A program made the translations under genes and the position numbers. Below the pieces are notes generated by a model. It was not told the DNA's origin and did not search any database. It saw only the letters and a list, made by a program, of their open reading frames with translations. From Candidatus Poseidoniaceae archaeon (GTDB lineage: Archaea; Thermoplasmatota; Poseidoniia; Poseidoniales; Poseidoniaceae), in assembly GCA_022451835.1 (NCBI GenBank), contig JAKUNX010000031.1:1-15494 (forward strand): DNA of 15,494 nt, in the 5' to 3' direction. This document shows positions 5,159 through 14,157 of the stretch, one piece after another (positions within the stretch are counted from its first letter, which is position 1; each line of letters begins with the position of its first letter).

Positions 5159-7255
5159 TTATCCGCTTGATTTTCTTCTAAATAATAATGCCACAAAAAG
5201 AATAACAACCAGCCCAAGAGATATGTTTTGTGCTGTAAAAATACGGTTACTATCATCATAACTATCATCAATATTGTTATCTTCAGTTACTATATCATCA
5301 CAACCATCTGGAATAAGATCTAAATCTAAATCAATAGTGTCATTAAATCCTGGGCATAAATCATTATCATCATCTATTCCATCTTGATCTGAATCGATAA
5401 TATTGTCACAACCATCAGGGATAGAATCATTGTCGAAGTCAATTAAATCATCATAACCAGGACAAAGGTCATGTTGATTACTAATTCCATCCCTATCCGA
5501 ATCAATTAAATCATCACATCCATCAGATATTGAATCATTATCAACATCAATATTATCATCATGTCCCGGACATTTGTCTTCTTCATCAGCAATATCATCA
5601 TCATCACTATCGATTAATAGATCACAGCCGTCAGGTATCTCATCATCATCTTGATCTACATTGTCATCAAAGCCCCAACATAAGTCAGCTGAATCGTCTA
5701 TTCCGTCACTATCTGAATCATCAATACAACCATCTCCATCAACATCATATGGCAACGATTCAATATCTGGGCAATTGTCTTGCCAATTCTCAATGTAATC
5801 ATCTGGAGATAAATCACGATCAATTAAAGCGGGATGCATAGGGCTATGTCTTGATACTTTGAACACTTTGTTACCATTGCTAGTAAATATAGAATCACCT
5901 TGTGTCATTATTCCAAGGTCATTAACTGGACTAACATATTTCCAGACTATTTTACCTGTATAGTCTACTTCGATGAAAGTTCCCTGTATACCAAAAGTCA
6001 TCAAAGTATTGCCATTAGATAATCTTGTACTTCCAGATATAGCGGATGAGTACATTTCTATTCCATTATCCCAACTCCAAGAAAGATTTTCTGGGCCAAA
6101 TGGTTCATCTTTATCGATAAAATAAGTATAACCATCAATTGGAGTTTCGATTACATCAACTGAAGAATATTGAATATCCCTGCCTTTACCATTATTAAAA
6201 ATCATTAATTTTCCAGCATCAGGATAGCCATCTTTAATCCATTGAACATCATGCTGAGCGAATAGTACTTGTTCATCAGGCCCACCTCTTTGATAACTTT
6301 CAGGATTACCATATCGATAAAGAATATCTCCACCTTTCCCACTATTGCCGCCGGAATGACCCGCAGCCTCTTCCGTAGTCGTACTATGGTCGATAATGTA
6401 AATTTCATTAGTATTTTTACAAGAAATAGCAATTTGGTCGAGAATTTCGTTGTAATCTATGCCATTACAATGTAACCAATCTCTACCACCTGATGCACTG
6501 CCTGCGGCATCGATATAATTTACATCCAATAATTCAGGATGATCAGAGACTACACCATAATTCGCTTTACTCGAATCATAATCTTGAATGAGATGATCCC
6601 AAAAAGTCCACTCCCAAACAATAATTGCATCAGCTAAACCTATCGGCTTTACTTCGATAATTTTGTCTGGCCAAACTGTGCTAGTAGTCACAGCTCTACT
6701 AGAATCGTCTTGAGGATATTTTCCCGCCTCTGCTGCTTCACTTTCACTTCTATATTCCCAAGCAATCATCAAAAAATTACCATTTGGTAGTGGTTCTATA
6801 TCATGGTGGCTGCGATACATTTCAGAAGAGTAAGTCCATGACCATTCCAAATCACCATCCCAGGAAATCATCTCCACTTTTCCTGCACTACCTCCTCCAG
6901 AAAATTCACCTGGTTGATTTTGACCAAGGTTTGCTGTTCGAAGCAAGGAACCGTTGTCAAGTAGATAAGCAGATAATCCAGGTCGGTGATCACCCGGTGA
7001 TATCCAATGATGTACTTCTCTGCCAAATTCATCAATTAGATAGGAGGTATTGGATGCCATTGGTGAAAATAAGGTATAACCTTCTTGCATTTCATCAGTA
7101 CAATAGATTAAACCCACGGTCCAGGTTTCGTTTCTATCAGCATTGCAGCCATAATTTGTTGACTCATACGAATTTAAATCACTAAGGCTTGTAAATTTAA
7201 CAGGCAACGTTGATACAAAAATTACGAAGATCAATGTTAACACTTTGGTCTTCAT
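5159..7255 (-). CDS. Exported arylsulfotransferase-like protein with Asp-rich repeats and C-terminal anchor
   Basis: 698 residues. Residues 1-24 form a signal peptide (MKTKVLTLIFVIFVSTLPV). Residues about 55-470 look like the beta-propeller of the ASST/Arylsulfotransferase family: repeated strands of the type STRLSNGNTLMTFG and HHDIEPLPNGNFLMIAWE (150-167), with His-containing motifs RDWLHCNGIDYN (258-269) and LFAQHDVQWI (331-340). Typed members move sulfate between phenolic esters, but the catalytic His cannot be assigned without alignment, and many relatives are unassayed. Residues about 495-652 are thrombospondin type-3-like Asp repeats (IDSDQDGIDDDNDLCPG), expected to bind Ca2+. Residues 675-692 are a membrane helix followed by RRKSSG. 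The protein is thus likely a membrane-anchored surface enzyme or binding protein. It starts 25 nt after the transketolase C-half stop; transaldolase follows 30 nt downstream. Confidence 0.87.
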   Translation of the reverse strand: MKTKVLTLIFVIFVSTLPVKFTSLSDLNSYESTNYGCNADRNETWTVGLIYCTDEMQEGYTLFSPMASNTSYLIDEFGREVHHWISPGDHRPGLSAYLLDNGSLLRTANLGQNQPGEFSGGGSAGKVEMISWDGDLEWSWTYSSEMYRSHHDIEPLPNGNFLMIAWEYRSESEAAEAGKYPQDDSSRAVTTSTVWPDKIIEVKPIGLADAIIVWEWTFWDHLIQDYDSSKANYGVVSDHPELLDVNYIDAAGSASGGRDWLHCNGIDYNEILDQIAISCKNTNEIYIIDHSTTTEEAAGHSGGNSGKGGDILYRYGNPESYQRGGPDEQVLFAQHDVQWIKDGYPDAGKLMIFNNGKGRDIQYSSVDVIETPIDGYTYFIDKDEPFGPENLSWSWDNGIEMYSSAISGSTRLSNGNTLMTFGIQGTFIEVDYTGKIVWKYVSPVNDLGIMTQGDSIFTSNGNKVFKVSRHSPMHPALIDRDLSPDDYIENWQDNCPDIESLPYDVDGDGCIDDSDSDGIDDSADLCWGFDDNVDQDDDEIPDGCDLLIDSDDDDIADEEDKCPGHDDNIDVDNDSISDGCDDLIDSDRDGISNQHDLCPGYDDLIDFDNDSIPDGCDNIIDSDQDGIDDDNDLCPGFNDTIDLDLDLIPDGCDDIVTEDNNIDDSYDDSNRIFTAQNISLGLVVILFVALLFRRKSSG
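5300..5725 (-). repeat. 108-nt in-frame repeats encoding 36-residue Asp-rich units
   Basis: Three full 36-residue units, each ending PDGC or SDGC, span residues 545-652 (5623-5300). A shorter, diverged unit precedes them (residues about 512-544, to about 5725). Each carries IDSDxDGI, then DxCPGxxD, then IDxDNDSIPDGC. The DNA copies are diverged, so duplication is not very recent. The pattern is that of thrombospondin type-3 calcium-binding repeats. Confidence 0.85.
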
Positions 7256-7280
7256 ATGACTATGAAGAAATACCTGTTAT

Positions 7281-8219
7281 TCATTTTTTGCGATTGATTG
7301 CTCGTAAAGCTGCCTCAGCAATATATGGTGATGAAATTTCCATTAACTCCAGCATTTCATCTGCTTGACCAGATTCTCCAAAGCGGTCATTAACTCCTAC
7401 TCTCTCCAAAGGAATTGGAATATTGGAAGATAGATATTCTGAAACTGCTCCACCAAGTCCACCGATGATATTGTGGTCTTCAGCAGTAACAATAGCACCG
7501 CATGATTGTGCTAGTTTGTGGACTAATTGTACATCTAGGGGCTTTATGGTATGCATGTCAACAACAGTAGCTGCAACACCATTTTCGGCTAACTGTTCTG
7601 CTGCTTTCATTGCTTCAGAAACCATTACTCCACAAGCAATTATAGCAACATCATTTCCTTCTTTCAAAGTTATTCCCTTACCAATTATTACTTCCTCTTC
7701 TCGACCATCATACAATACCGGAGTTTTATTTCTTGCAGTTCTTGTATATGATGGCTGATTCATTTCAGCAAGTTGGTTAGTCAACACTCTTGTACTTACA
7801 TCATCAGACGGGTGTAAGACAATGACATTGGGTAATGTTCGGAAAATAGCTAAGTCTTCAATTGATTGTGCTGATGAACCATCAGTCCCAGTGTGCGTAC
7901 CACCATGACTTCCGCATAAATGGACAGCAAGGTTTGGCCTTGCAACACCATTACGCATTTGCTCGAAAGCCCTTTCAGTGAAGATAGCAAATGTGCTGGC
8001 AAATGGTATGTAACCAGATGATGCTAAGCCTGCAGCAGTCAAAAGCATGTTTTGTTCGCCAATTCCACATGAAACAGTTCGTTCAGGATATTCTTTTCTA
8101 AAGTGGAGAGATTTTGTTGATTTACCCAAATCTGCTTCCAAGACGACTACTTTTTGATTACTTGCTAGATCCAAAAGTGCTTGCCCATAACCATCACGTG
8201 TAGCAGCCATACGACTCAT
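7281..8219 (-). CDS. Transketolase, C-terminal subunit
   Basis: Second half of a two-gene transketolase, 312 residues: the pyrimidine-binding TPP domain plus the C-terminal domain. Seen: TRDGYGQALLDLA near the start; SCGIGEQNMLLTAAGLA (50-66) with catalytic Glu55 that activates the TPP cofactor; FAIFTERAFEQMRN; GSHGGTHTGTDGSSAQSIED; the dimer-side HPSDD; and a C-terminal Rossmann-like domain with VTAEDHNIIGGLGGAVSEYL. Together with the N-half it moves two-carbon units between sugar phosphates. The ATG overlaps the N-half stop as ATGA (8219-8216), indicating coupled translation of subunits made in equal amounts. A two-gene layout is usual in archaea and some bacteria. A 1-deoxyxylulose-5-phosphate synthase is less likely, since that enzyme is normally one long chain and archaea use mevalonate. 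Confidence 0.95.
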   Translation of the reverse strand: MSRMAATRDGYGQALLDLASNQKVVVLEADLGKSTKSLHFRKEYPERTVSCGIGEQNMLLTAAGLASSGYIPFASTFAIFTERAFEQMRNGVARPNLAVHLCGSHGGTHTGTDGSSAQSIEDLAIFRTLPNVIVLHPSDDVSTRVLTNQLAEMNQPSYTRTARNKTPVLYDGREEEVIIGKGITLKEGNDVAIIACGVMVSEAMKAAEQLAENGVAATVVDMHTIKPLDVQLVHKLAQSCGAIVTAEDHNIIGGLGGAVSEYLSSNIPIPLERVGVNDRFGESGQADEMLELMEISSPYIAEAALRAINRKK

Positions 8220-9043
8220 GACATCACCTCGCCTAATTCATTCATAGCCAATTTAAATTGCTCATCATTAGGTGCTGCTCCATGGAAAGCCGGATTATCC
8301 TCCATGAAAGATACACCTTTTCCTTTGATAGTATTTGCTATCAATATGGCAGGATTATCATTATTGTTGACTAAGAAATCTAATCCTCTAACAACATCAT
8401 CCATATCATGCCCATCAATTTCCATAACATCCCAACCGAATGATTGCCATTTTGCTGGAATGTCAAACATCCGCATTTGTGTTACACAGAAATCATCATT
8501 TTGTATTCTATTTCTATCTAAGATAACTTTCAAATTCCCTAACTCATGATGTTTTGCTGCCATTGCAGCCTCCCAAATACTACCTTCTTGAATTTCACCA
8601 TCGCCTAACATGACAAATATATTACGTTCACTTCCTGATAATCTTCCAGCGATAGCACAACCCATTCCAAATGAAAGCCCCATTCCTAGAGAACCTGCGG
8701 AAAAATCAACTCCGGGACACCATTTCATGTCAACATGTCCTTGGCATATACCCCCTAGAACTCGATATGATTCTAGATCTTCCTTTGAAATGAATCCCAT
8801 TTCTGCCAAAATTGCGTACATACCTGGAGAAGCATGACCCTTTGAAAGAATGAAACGATCTCTATCATCCCAATTTGGTTCGTTTGGTTTTACCCTTAGA
8901 TAATTTCCATATAATGCACTGATTAAATCAATCTCTGACAATGAACCTCCAGGATGACCGGCTTGGGCTCTGTATACCATCTTGACAATTTCAACTCGGC
9001 ATTTTCTTGCAATTTCTTTTAGTTCAGAAGTAGACATTGACAT
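8216..9043 (-). CDS. Transketolase, N-terminal subunit
   Basis: First half of the split transketolase, 275 residues, carrying the pyrophosphate-binding TPP domain. Seen: QAGHPGGSLSEIDL (27-40) with the conserved His30; RFILSKGHASPGMYA (63-77); GSLGMGLSFGMGCAIAGR; and the TPP/Mg2+ motif GDGEIQEGSIWEAA (147-160) completed by LDRNRIQNDD with Asn178. Conserved LANTIKGKGVSFMED-type sequence near the end (GKGVSFMED) positions the substrate site. The ATG at 9043 is used here; a second in-frame ATG at 9037 is possible. An inverted repeat lies directly upstream. The OPT gene ends 61 nt upstream, so the pair may have its own promoter. The C-half overlaps by four bases. Confidence 0.96.
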   Translation of the reverse strand: MSMSTSELKEIARKCRVEIVKMVYRAQAGHPGGSLSEIDLISALYGNYLRVKPNEPNWDDRDRFILSKGHASPGMYAILAEMGFISKEDLESYRVLGGICQGHVDMKWCPGVDFSAGSLGMGLSFGMGCAIAGRLSGSERNIFVMLGDGEIQEGSIWEAAMAAKHHELGNLKVILDRNRIQNDDFCVTQMRMFDIPAKWQSFGWDVMEIDGHDMDDVVRGLDFLVNNNDNPAILIANTIKGKGVSFMEDNPAFHGAAPNDEQFKLAMNELGEVMS

Positions 9044-9046
9044 GAT

Positions 9047-9065
9047 ACGACCAATGTCCGGTCGT
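9047..9065. promoter_or_regulatory. Inverted repeat before the transketolase start
   Basis: ACGACC (9047-9052), seven bases AATGTCC, then GGTCGT (9060-9065): a perfect six-base inverted repeat that begins three bases before the transketolase N-half ATG. It sits in the 61-bp gap after the OPT gene. As DNA it could be an operator for a dimeric repressor; as RNA, a hairpin at the 5' end of the message. Which of these, if either, is not decidable from one copy. Confidence 0.35.
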
Positions 9066-9104
9066 CAAAGACAACCTTTGATGGTTTTGATGAACATCGT
9101 AAGA

Positions 9105-11150
9105 TTATTTTGTCGTTCTAAACATAGATACTATCTTACCAATAACATCTTTGAATATCAGTGCGAAATCTCTAACGAGGTTGCCATTACTTGGTAAAGA
9201 CCTCGTAGCTAGCCATAAGAATACTAAAACGAACCAACCGAAGAATGCTAATGAAAGAAAATTATTCAGTACCCCAGTACTGAAAATTGATGTCAAATCA
9301 ATATTTAATACGATTAATAATGCTACCAAAACACCTAGTATCGATTCTCCAGCAATAAATCCTGCACCAATCAATACGCCCCGATTTTCTACCTCTTTGG
9401 CGGCATCAACTGCCTTTTTAGATGGTTTTTCTCTTAATTCACCATCAACTCTCAGATGAGCACTTCTGAAAGCAAAATATGACAAAACTCCTCCTAACAT
9501 AATAGGTACTGAGAGTCCAAGAGGAAGATATATGCCTATTGCAACACTCATTACTGGCATCTTAAGCCATATTAGTACAATTGCTATAACTACTCCTAAA
9601 ATGATCATTTGCATATTTATATCGCCTACAAAAGATCCCCTCACAATATCGCCTATTAGTTCAGCCTGCGGTGCATAAAGAGCATTGTCACAATTCCTTC
9701 CAGTTTCTGCAGCTTCTCTCAAACAGGCAGTCTTAGTAATACCAAATGCATTATGAAGTAATTTTAATGTTGGACCAATAACTAGTGCTCCAGTAATTAC
9801 TCCAATGATTTCAGCGGTCTGTTGCAATCTGGGAGTCGCACCAACCATGTGGCCAGTTTTCAAATCCTGCATAACGTCGCCAGCTATTGCTGCTGAGGAT
9901 GCTACTATGGATGCAATTAGCATTGTTGCAAGCATTAGAGTGGGAGTAGAAAGTCCCAACATCAAATCTCCAATAATCCAAACTAATGCTACAGTAAATA
10001 ACAAGGTTGCAATAGTCATACCAGATACAGGAGAGTTAGAAGACCCCACTACTCCCGCAATATATCCTGCGACTGCTGCGAAAAAGAAAGCGGTTACTGC
10101 TAAAAATGCTGCACCTGCAATTGATAGAATTAGCGACCCCGTTTTCCACCAATAGAACAACAAAGTTAATCCAACTATTATGGTACAAAAGACAAAAACA
10201 AATTTCATAGGTAAATCTATTTCGGTCCTTAATAGGTTTTCATCTTCTCCAGAACTAGATTTTATCGCCTTTGAAATCCCGGTAATGATGCTTTTTCTCA
10301 TTGACCAAAGTGTGTATAGACCACCTACAACCATTGCGCCAACACCTGCATATCTAATTTGAGTAGTCCAAATCCATTTGAATTGCTCAACGCTTGTGTC
10401 CCCAGGCCCCCAGCCATTAATCAAACCATACATTGGTACTAGAATCATAAATCCAAACATACCTCCTAAGAAAATGAATGAAGCAATTCTAATTCCTACA
10501 ATGAAACCAACAGATAACAATGCAACTGAGAGGTCAATTCCACCATATATCTTTGTTCCTAAGAAGTCTACAACTCCTTCAACCGTGTGATGTGTAGCCT
10601 GAAAACCCTTGACCATCAAACCATATATCGCCCCTATTCCGAGTGCGTAAATAATTGCTTGAGAACCTTCACCACCTTCTTCTCCTGCAACTAAAACTTC
10701 CCTACAAGCAACACCTTCTGGATAAGGTAGAGCTTCTTCAACGATAAATAATCGTCTCAATGCAATAGTGAACATTGTACCCATCAGTCCGCCAAGCAAT
10801 GCAATTATTGTAGTCTCAAGTAATTGGATGTCATCCCACAAATTTGGAATAACTAATAATGCAGGAACAGTAAATATAACTCCAGCAGCAAGAGATTCTC
10901 CAGCACTAGCCATAGTTTGAACAGCATTATTCTCTAGAATAGTTACATCTTTGAATAATGATCTAAGAATTATCATAGACATTACTGCAGCAGGAATACT
11001 TGCCGATACAGTCATTCCAGCATATAGTCCAAGGTAAGCATTTGCTGCAGTCATTAATATTCCTAGTAAAATGCCTACAATTACCACTCTAACAGTTAAC
11101 TCAAGCGGCGATTCACTCGCTGGGATGTAAGGCTCACCGTGTCCTGCCAT
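9105..11150 (-). CDS. OPT-family transporter (oligopeptide / metal-chelate)
   Basis: About 681 residues from the ATG at 11150 (MAGHGEPYIPASESPLELT). Typical prokaryotic OPT protein with some 14-16 membrane helices; hydrophobic nearly throughout. Family landmarks seen: N-terminal ELTVRVVIVGILLGILMTAA and AYLGLYAGMTVSASIPAAV; a soluble-side PYPEGVACREVLVAGE; GSSNSPVSGMTIATLL in the middle; and GDVMQDLKTGHMVGATPRLQQ. OPT members carry peptides, or in the YSL branch metal-chelator complexes, usually with protons; substrate cannot be read here. A Cys pair sits in the loop TACLREAAETGRNCDN. The frame is open further upstream to an ATG at 11213, but those 21 residues (MVVVYPCILRCFEQL) do not look like family sequence, so the shorter start is chosen. 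Divergent from the P-type ATPase. Confidence 0.95.
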   Translation of the reverse strand: MAGHGEPYIPASESPLELTVRVVIVGILLGILMTAANAYLGLYAGMTVSASIPAAVMSMIILRSLFKDVTILENNAVQTMASAGESLAAGVIFTVPALLVIPNLWDDIQLLETTIIALLGGLMGTMFTIALRRLFIVEEALPYPEGVACREVLVAGEEGGEGSQAIIYALGIGAIYGLMVKGFQATHHTVEGVVDFLGTKIYGGIDLSVALLSVGFIVGIRIASFIFLGGMFGFMILVPMYGLINGWGPGDTSVEQFKWIWTTQIRYAGVGAMVVGGLYTLWSMRKSIITGISKAIKSSSGEDENLLRTEIDLPMKFVFVFCTIIVGLTLLFYWWKTGSLILSIAGAAFLAVTAFFFAAVAGYIAGVVGSSNSPVSGMTIATLLFTVALVWIIGDLMLGLSTPTLMLATMLIASIVASSAAIAGDVMQDLKTGHMVGATPRLQQTAEIIGVITGALVIGPTLKLLHNAFGITKTACLREAAETGRNCDNALYAPQAELIGDIVRGSFVGDINMQMIILGVVIAIVLIWLKMPVMSVAIGIYLPLGLSVPIMLGGVLSYFAFRSAHLRVDGELREKPSKKAVDAAKEVENRGVLIGAGFIAGESILGVLVALLIVLNIDLTSIFSTGVLNNFLSLAFFGWFVLVFLWLATRSLPSNGNLVRDFALIFKDVIGKIVSMFRTTK

Positions 11151-11257
11151 AACCCGGCTAAAATTATCTAATTGTTCAAAACATCGCAAAATGCATGGGT
11201 AAACCACCACCAATATGATAAGTTGATTTATCGTCGTTAAAGTTAAGGTTGATTAAA
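11151..11257. promoter_or_regulatory. Divergent intergenic region, OPT / P-type ATPase
   Basis: 107 bp between two outward-facing starts, so at least two promoters are expected here. On the plus strand AATATGATAA (11212-11221) is a plausible TATA-like element for the ATPase, with AGGTTGA (11245-11251) as Shine-Dalgarno site 6 nt before its ATG. On the minus strand, AT-rich CAATTAGATAATTT (11174-11161) lies close to the OPT start but closer than a TATA box should be for a leaderless message. No clear shared operator seen. Confidence 0.4.
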
Positions 11258-14149
11258 ATGAATGATAATTGGCATCAATTAGGTACTGACCAAGTAATGG
11301 CAGATTTGGATGTTGATCGTTCAGGTCTTTCTAATAAAGAAGTCAATATGCGTCGAGAAAAGTACGGAGAAAACAAACTTGCAGAACCTGAAAGGGTTCC
11401 AGGATGGAAGCGGTTTTTATCTCAATACAATGATCCACTAAATTATTTGCTAATTGGTGCAGCCATAGTAGCACTGTTAATTCATCCTGATGAGCCAGGT
11501 GATGCAATCTTTATTTTTATGGTTCTAACAGCAAATGCGTATTTTGGTTATTGGCAAGAAGGTCAAGCAGAACAGGCTATGGAGTCTCTTAAACAAATGT
11601 CAGTTTCACAATGTGTTGTAGTTAGAAATGATACGGATGTTGAGATTGCAACATCGGAATTAGTTCCTGGTGATATTGTAAATTTGTATGAAGGATTAAA
11701 TGTTCCTGCTGATATTAGAATCTTGGAATCATATCAATGTAGAATTGACGAATCAGCCTTAACAGGGGAATCATTAACAATCCAAAAATTTGCTGAAAAT
11801 TTGCCACTCGATACTTTGCTTGCAGATAGGAAAAATATGGCCTTCATGGGTACTTGTGTTGCATCAGGAAGAGCAGTTGGAGTAGTGGTGTCAACTGGCA
11901 TGAAAACTCAATTAGGTAAAATCGCCAGCGATATTGCTAGCTCTGATGCACCAAAAACACCTCTAGAATTGAAATTAGAGTCCTTAGGTAAATTCCTTGG
12001 ATTCATAGCCCTAATTGTTGCAGTATTATTGGTTTCAATTGAGATGATAATAGCATACGGTAATCCAAAACTTGACATTTGGGAAGCAGCCGTTGATCAG
12101 TTCATCATTGCAATAGCAATTTTCGTTGCGATTGTGCCAGAAGGACTTCCAATAATTTTAGTCATTACTCTAGCATTAGGAATGCGCAATATGGCACGTC
12201 ATAAGGCTATAATTCGTAGGATGAAGGCAGTAGAAACACTTGGCTCTACCACGGTTATATGCTCTGATAAAACTGGGACATTAACCAAAAATCAAATGAC
12301 TGCGCGACAAATTTCTACAACCGAAGGTAATTTCCAAATTACTGGAGAGGGATTTAAGCCTAAAGGTGAAATTCTACTTGAGGGAAAACCATTAGGGGAT
12401 GATGATTTATCAAAACATCAAAACAATTTAGGTTTTAGGTTAGCTGCTGCATGTCTTAGCCTTTGTCATAATTCACAAATAAAGAAGACTGATGGAGTTT
12501 GGGAAGCATTAGGCGATCCTACAGATTCAGCCTGCGCAGTTGCCGGATGGAAGATTAACGGCGATGTGCAAAAATTTGCTCAAAGACATAGTCGTATTCA
12601 TGAATTTTTCTTTGATACAAAGCGAAAGCGTATGTCTGTTATACATGAGTATGAAGGAGAAAATTGGGTATTTTCAAAAGGTGGTGCTGGCGGATACATA
12701 GATTTAGTCGAATGGAAAGTCTCTGGTGATGAAATAGTTCCTATTGAGGATGCTGACTTTGACAAAGCAACTGAGGCCAACAAGGACATGGCTGGAAGAG
12801 CAATGAGGGTTCTAGCACTTTGTGCTCGTAAACTTGACGACGATGAAGATATGTATGATGTTGAAAAAATAGAATCAGGCCTCATCTTCCTTGGTCTGAT
12901 AGGAATAATGGATCCACCAAGACCTGAGGTCAAGGAAGCTATTGAAATTTGTCAAAATGCGGGTATTAGAGTAAAAATGATTACAGGTGATCAACAATTT
13001 ACAGCAACTGCAATTGGTAAAGAGTTGGGGATAACAGATGGAGGTATTCCCGCGGTTAATGGTGGTGCAATAACCAAATTTTCTGATGCAGAAATGGATG
13101 AAGCTTCAATTAATTCGACAATATTTTCTAGAGTTGCTCCAGATCAAAAAATGCGTATTGTTAGTTCACTTCAAAGTCAAGGTGAGATTGTGGCTATGAC
13201 AGGAGATGGTGTTAATGATGCTCCAGCGCTATCAAGAGCCAACATTGGCATAGCTATGGGTATATCTGGTACTGATGTTGCTAAAGATGCAGCAGATATG
13301 GTTCTTCAAGATGATAACTTTGCAAATATTGTTCATGCAATTGAAGAAGGCAGGAAAATTTACCAAAATATTCGTAATTTCGTAAGATATCAAGTTTCAA
13401 CTAATGTAGCAGCTGTATCACTCATAATTATTTCAACACTAATTTTTGGATGGAATTTACCTCTTACCGCGACTCAGATTCTTGTAATAAATATCCTAAT
13501 GGATGGTCCACCAGCTGTAGCATTAGGTGTTGAAAAGAAGCATGGCAATGTAATGAATAGGCCTCCAAGGCCAGTAGATGAGGGATTGCCTAATCGGAAT
13601 GATATTTGGCTTATTTTCTATCTTGGAGCAGTAATGGTTGCAGGGACATTATTGGTGTTCTTCTTAGCAGGTGGTGGCCTTGAGACATGTGGCGGATTAC
13701 CATTATCAGAAGATAGTAATTTACCGTTTGATCAAGCTGCCTGTCAAGCTGGTGACGAAGTTGCAATTTCTGAATGGCAAAATTATGCTGATGACCGTTT
13801 TGTTCATGCACAAACCATGACTCTTTCAGTATTCATAATGTTCCAATTATTTAACGTAATGAATTGTAGGTCTCAAGAAGAAAGTATATTTTCGCTTGGT
13901 GCATTTTCAAATAAGGCGATAAATATCGCATTCTTAGTTTCCTTTGCATTGCTGTTATTCTTTGTACAGTTGGCTAATGTAACAATACCATTTACAAATT
14001 TTGAGATAAGTGGTTTATTATCTACAAAAGTATTGTCAATGAATGATTGGATGATAATAATTTTTGTTTCTTCATTGGTAGTAGTAATTGAAGAGTTCAG
14101 AAAATTTATTGTGAATTCAAAGATTTTTGCTATCGGTAATACTCGTTAG
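11258..14149 (+). CDS. P-type ATPase, SPCA/PMR1-like Ca2+/Mn2+ pump
   Basis: Type II cation pump of about 963 residues. Seen from the ATG at 11258: N-terminal cation-ATPase domain; actuator TGES (169-172); M4 VPEGLPIIL with Pro294-Glu295; phosphorylation site DKTGTLT with Asp337; KGGAGGYIDL in the nucleotide domain; hinge TGDGVNDAPAL (648-658); M5 STNVAAVSL (714-722); M6 NILMDGPPAVALGVE with Asn745 and Asp749. Glu295, Asn745 and Asp749 match SERCA calcium site II. M5 lacks the site I Glu and instead reads like human SPCA1 and yeast PMR1, so one Ca2+ or Mn2+ per cycle is inferred. A loop of about 55 residues between two late helices (GGLETCGG to YADDRF) holds two Cys. Alternative start TTG at 11249 rejected: ATG 11258 has AGGTTGA upstream. 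mqnE begins 43 nt after the stop. Confidence 0.93.
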   Translation: MNDNWHQLGTDQVMADLDVDRSGLSNKEVNMRREKYGENKLAEPERVPGWKRFLSQYNDPLNYLLIGAAIVALLIHPDEPGDAIFIFMVLTANAYFGYWQEGQAEQAMESLKQMSVSQCVVVRNDTDVEIATSELVPGDIVNLYEGLNVPADIRILESYQCRIDESALTGESLTIQKFAENLPLDTLLADRKNMAFMGTCVASGRAVGVVVSTGMKTQLGKIASDIASSDAPKTPLELKLESLGKFLGFIALIVAVLLVSIEMIIAYGNPKLDIWEAAVDQFIIAIAIFVAIVPEGLPIILVITLALGMRNMARHKAIIRRMKAVETLGSTTVICSDKTGTLTKNQMTARQISTTEGNFQITGEGFKPKGEILLEGKPLGDDDLSKHQNNLGFRLAAACLSLCHNSQIKKTDGVWEALGDPTDSACAVAGWKINGDVQKFAQRHSRIHEFFFDTKRKRMSVIHEYEGENWVFSKGGAGGYIDLVEWKVSGDEIVPIEDADFDKATEANKDMAGRAMRVLALCARKLDDDEDMYDVEKIESGLIFLGLIGIMDPPRPEVKEAIEICQNAGIRVKMITGDQQFTATAIGKELGITDGGIPAVNGGAITKFSDAEMDEASINSTIFSRVAPDQKMRIVSSLQSQGEIVAMTGDGVNDAPALSRANIGIAMGISGTDVAKDAADMVLQDDNFANIVHAIEEGRKIYQNIRNFVRYQVSTNVAAVSLIIISTLIFGWNLPLTATQILVINILMDGPPAVALGVEKKHGNVMNRPPRPVDEGLPNRNDIWLIFYLGAVMVAGTLLVFFLAGGGLETCGGLPLSEDSNLPFDQAACQAGDEVAISEWQNYADDRFVHAQTMTLSVFIMFQLFNVMNCRSQEESIFSLGAFSNKAINIAFLVSFALLLFFVQLANVTIPFTNFEISGLLSTKVLSMNDWMIIIFVSSLVVVIEEFRKFIVNSKIFAIGNTR

Positions 14150-14157
14150 ATTTTGTA

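Noticed and set aside
5300..5725. Possible CRISPR-like array
   Set aside because: The repeats are tandem, in-frame protein-coding units with no spacers.
5530..5841. Plus-strand His-rich open frame
   Set aside because: It is antisense to Asp-rich repeats (GAT read backwards gives ATC/CAT codons); no independent support.
9423..10590. Several plus-strand open frames opposite the OPT gene
   Set aside because: They are shadows of a strongly recognisable membrane transporter and contain no start signals or family motifs.
11151..11213. Longer OPT start at 11213
   Set aside because: The extra 21 residues are not family-like and would fill more than half of the intergenic region between divergent genes.
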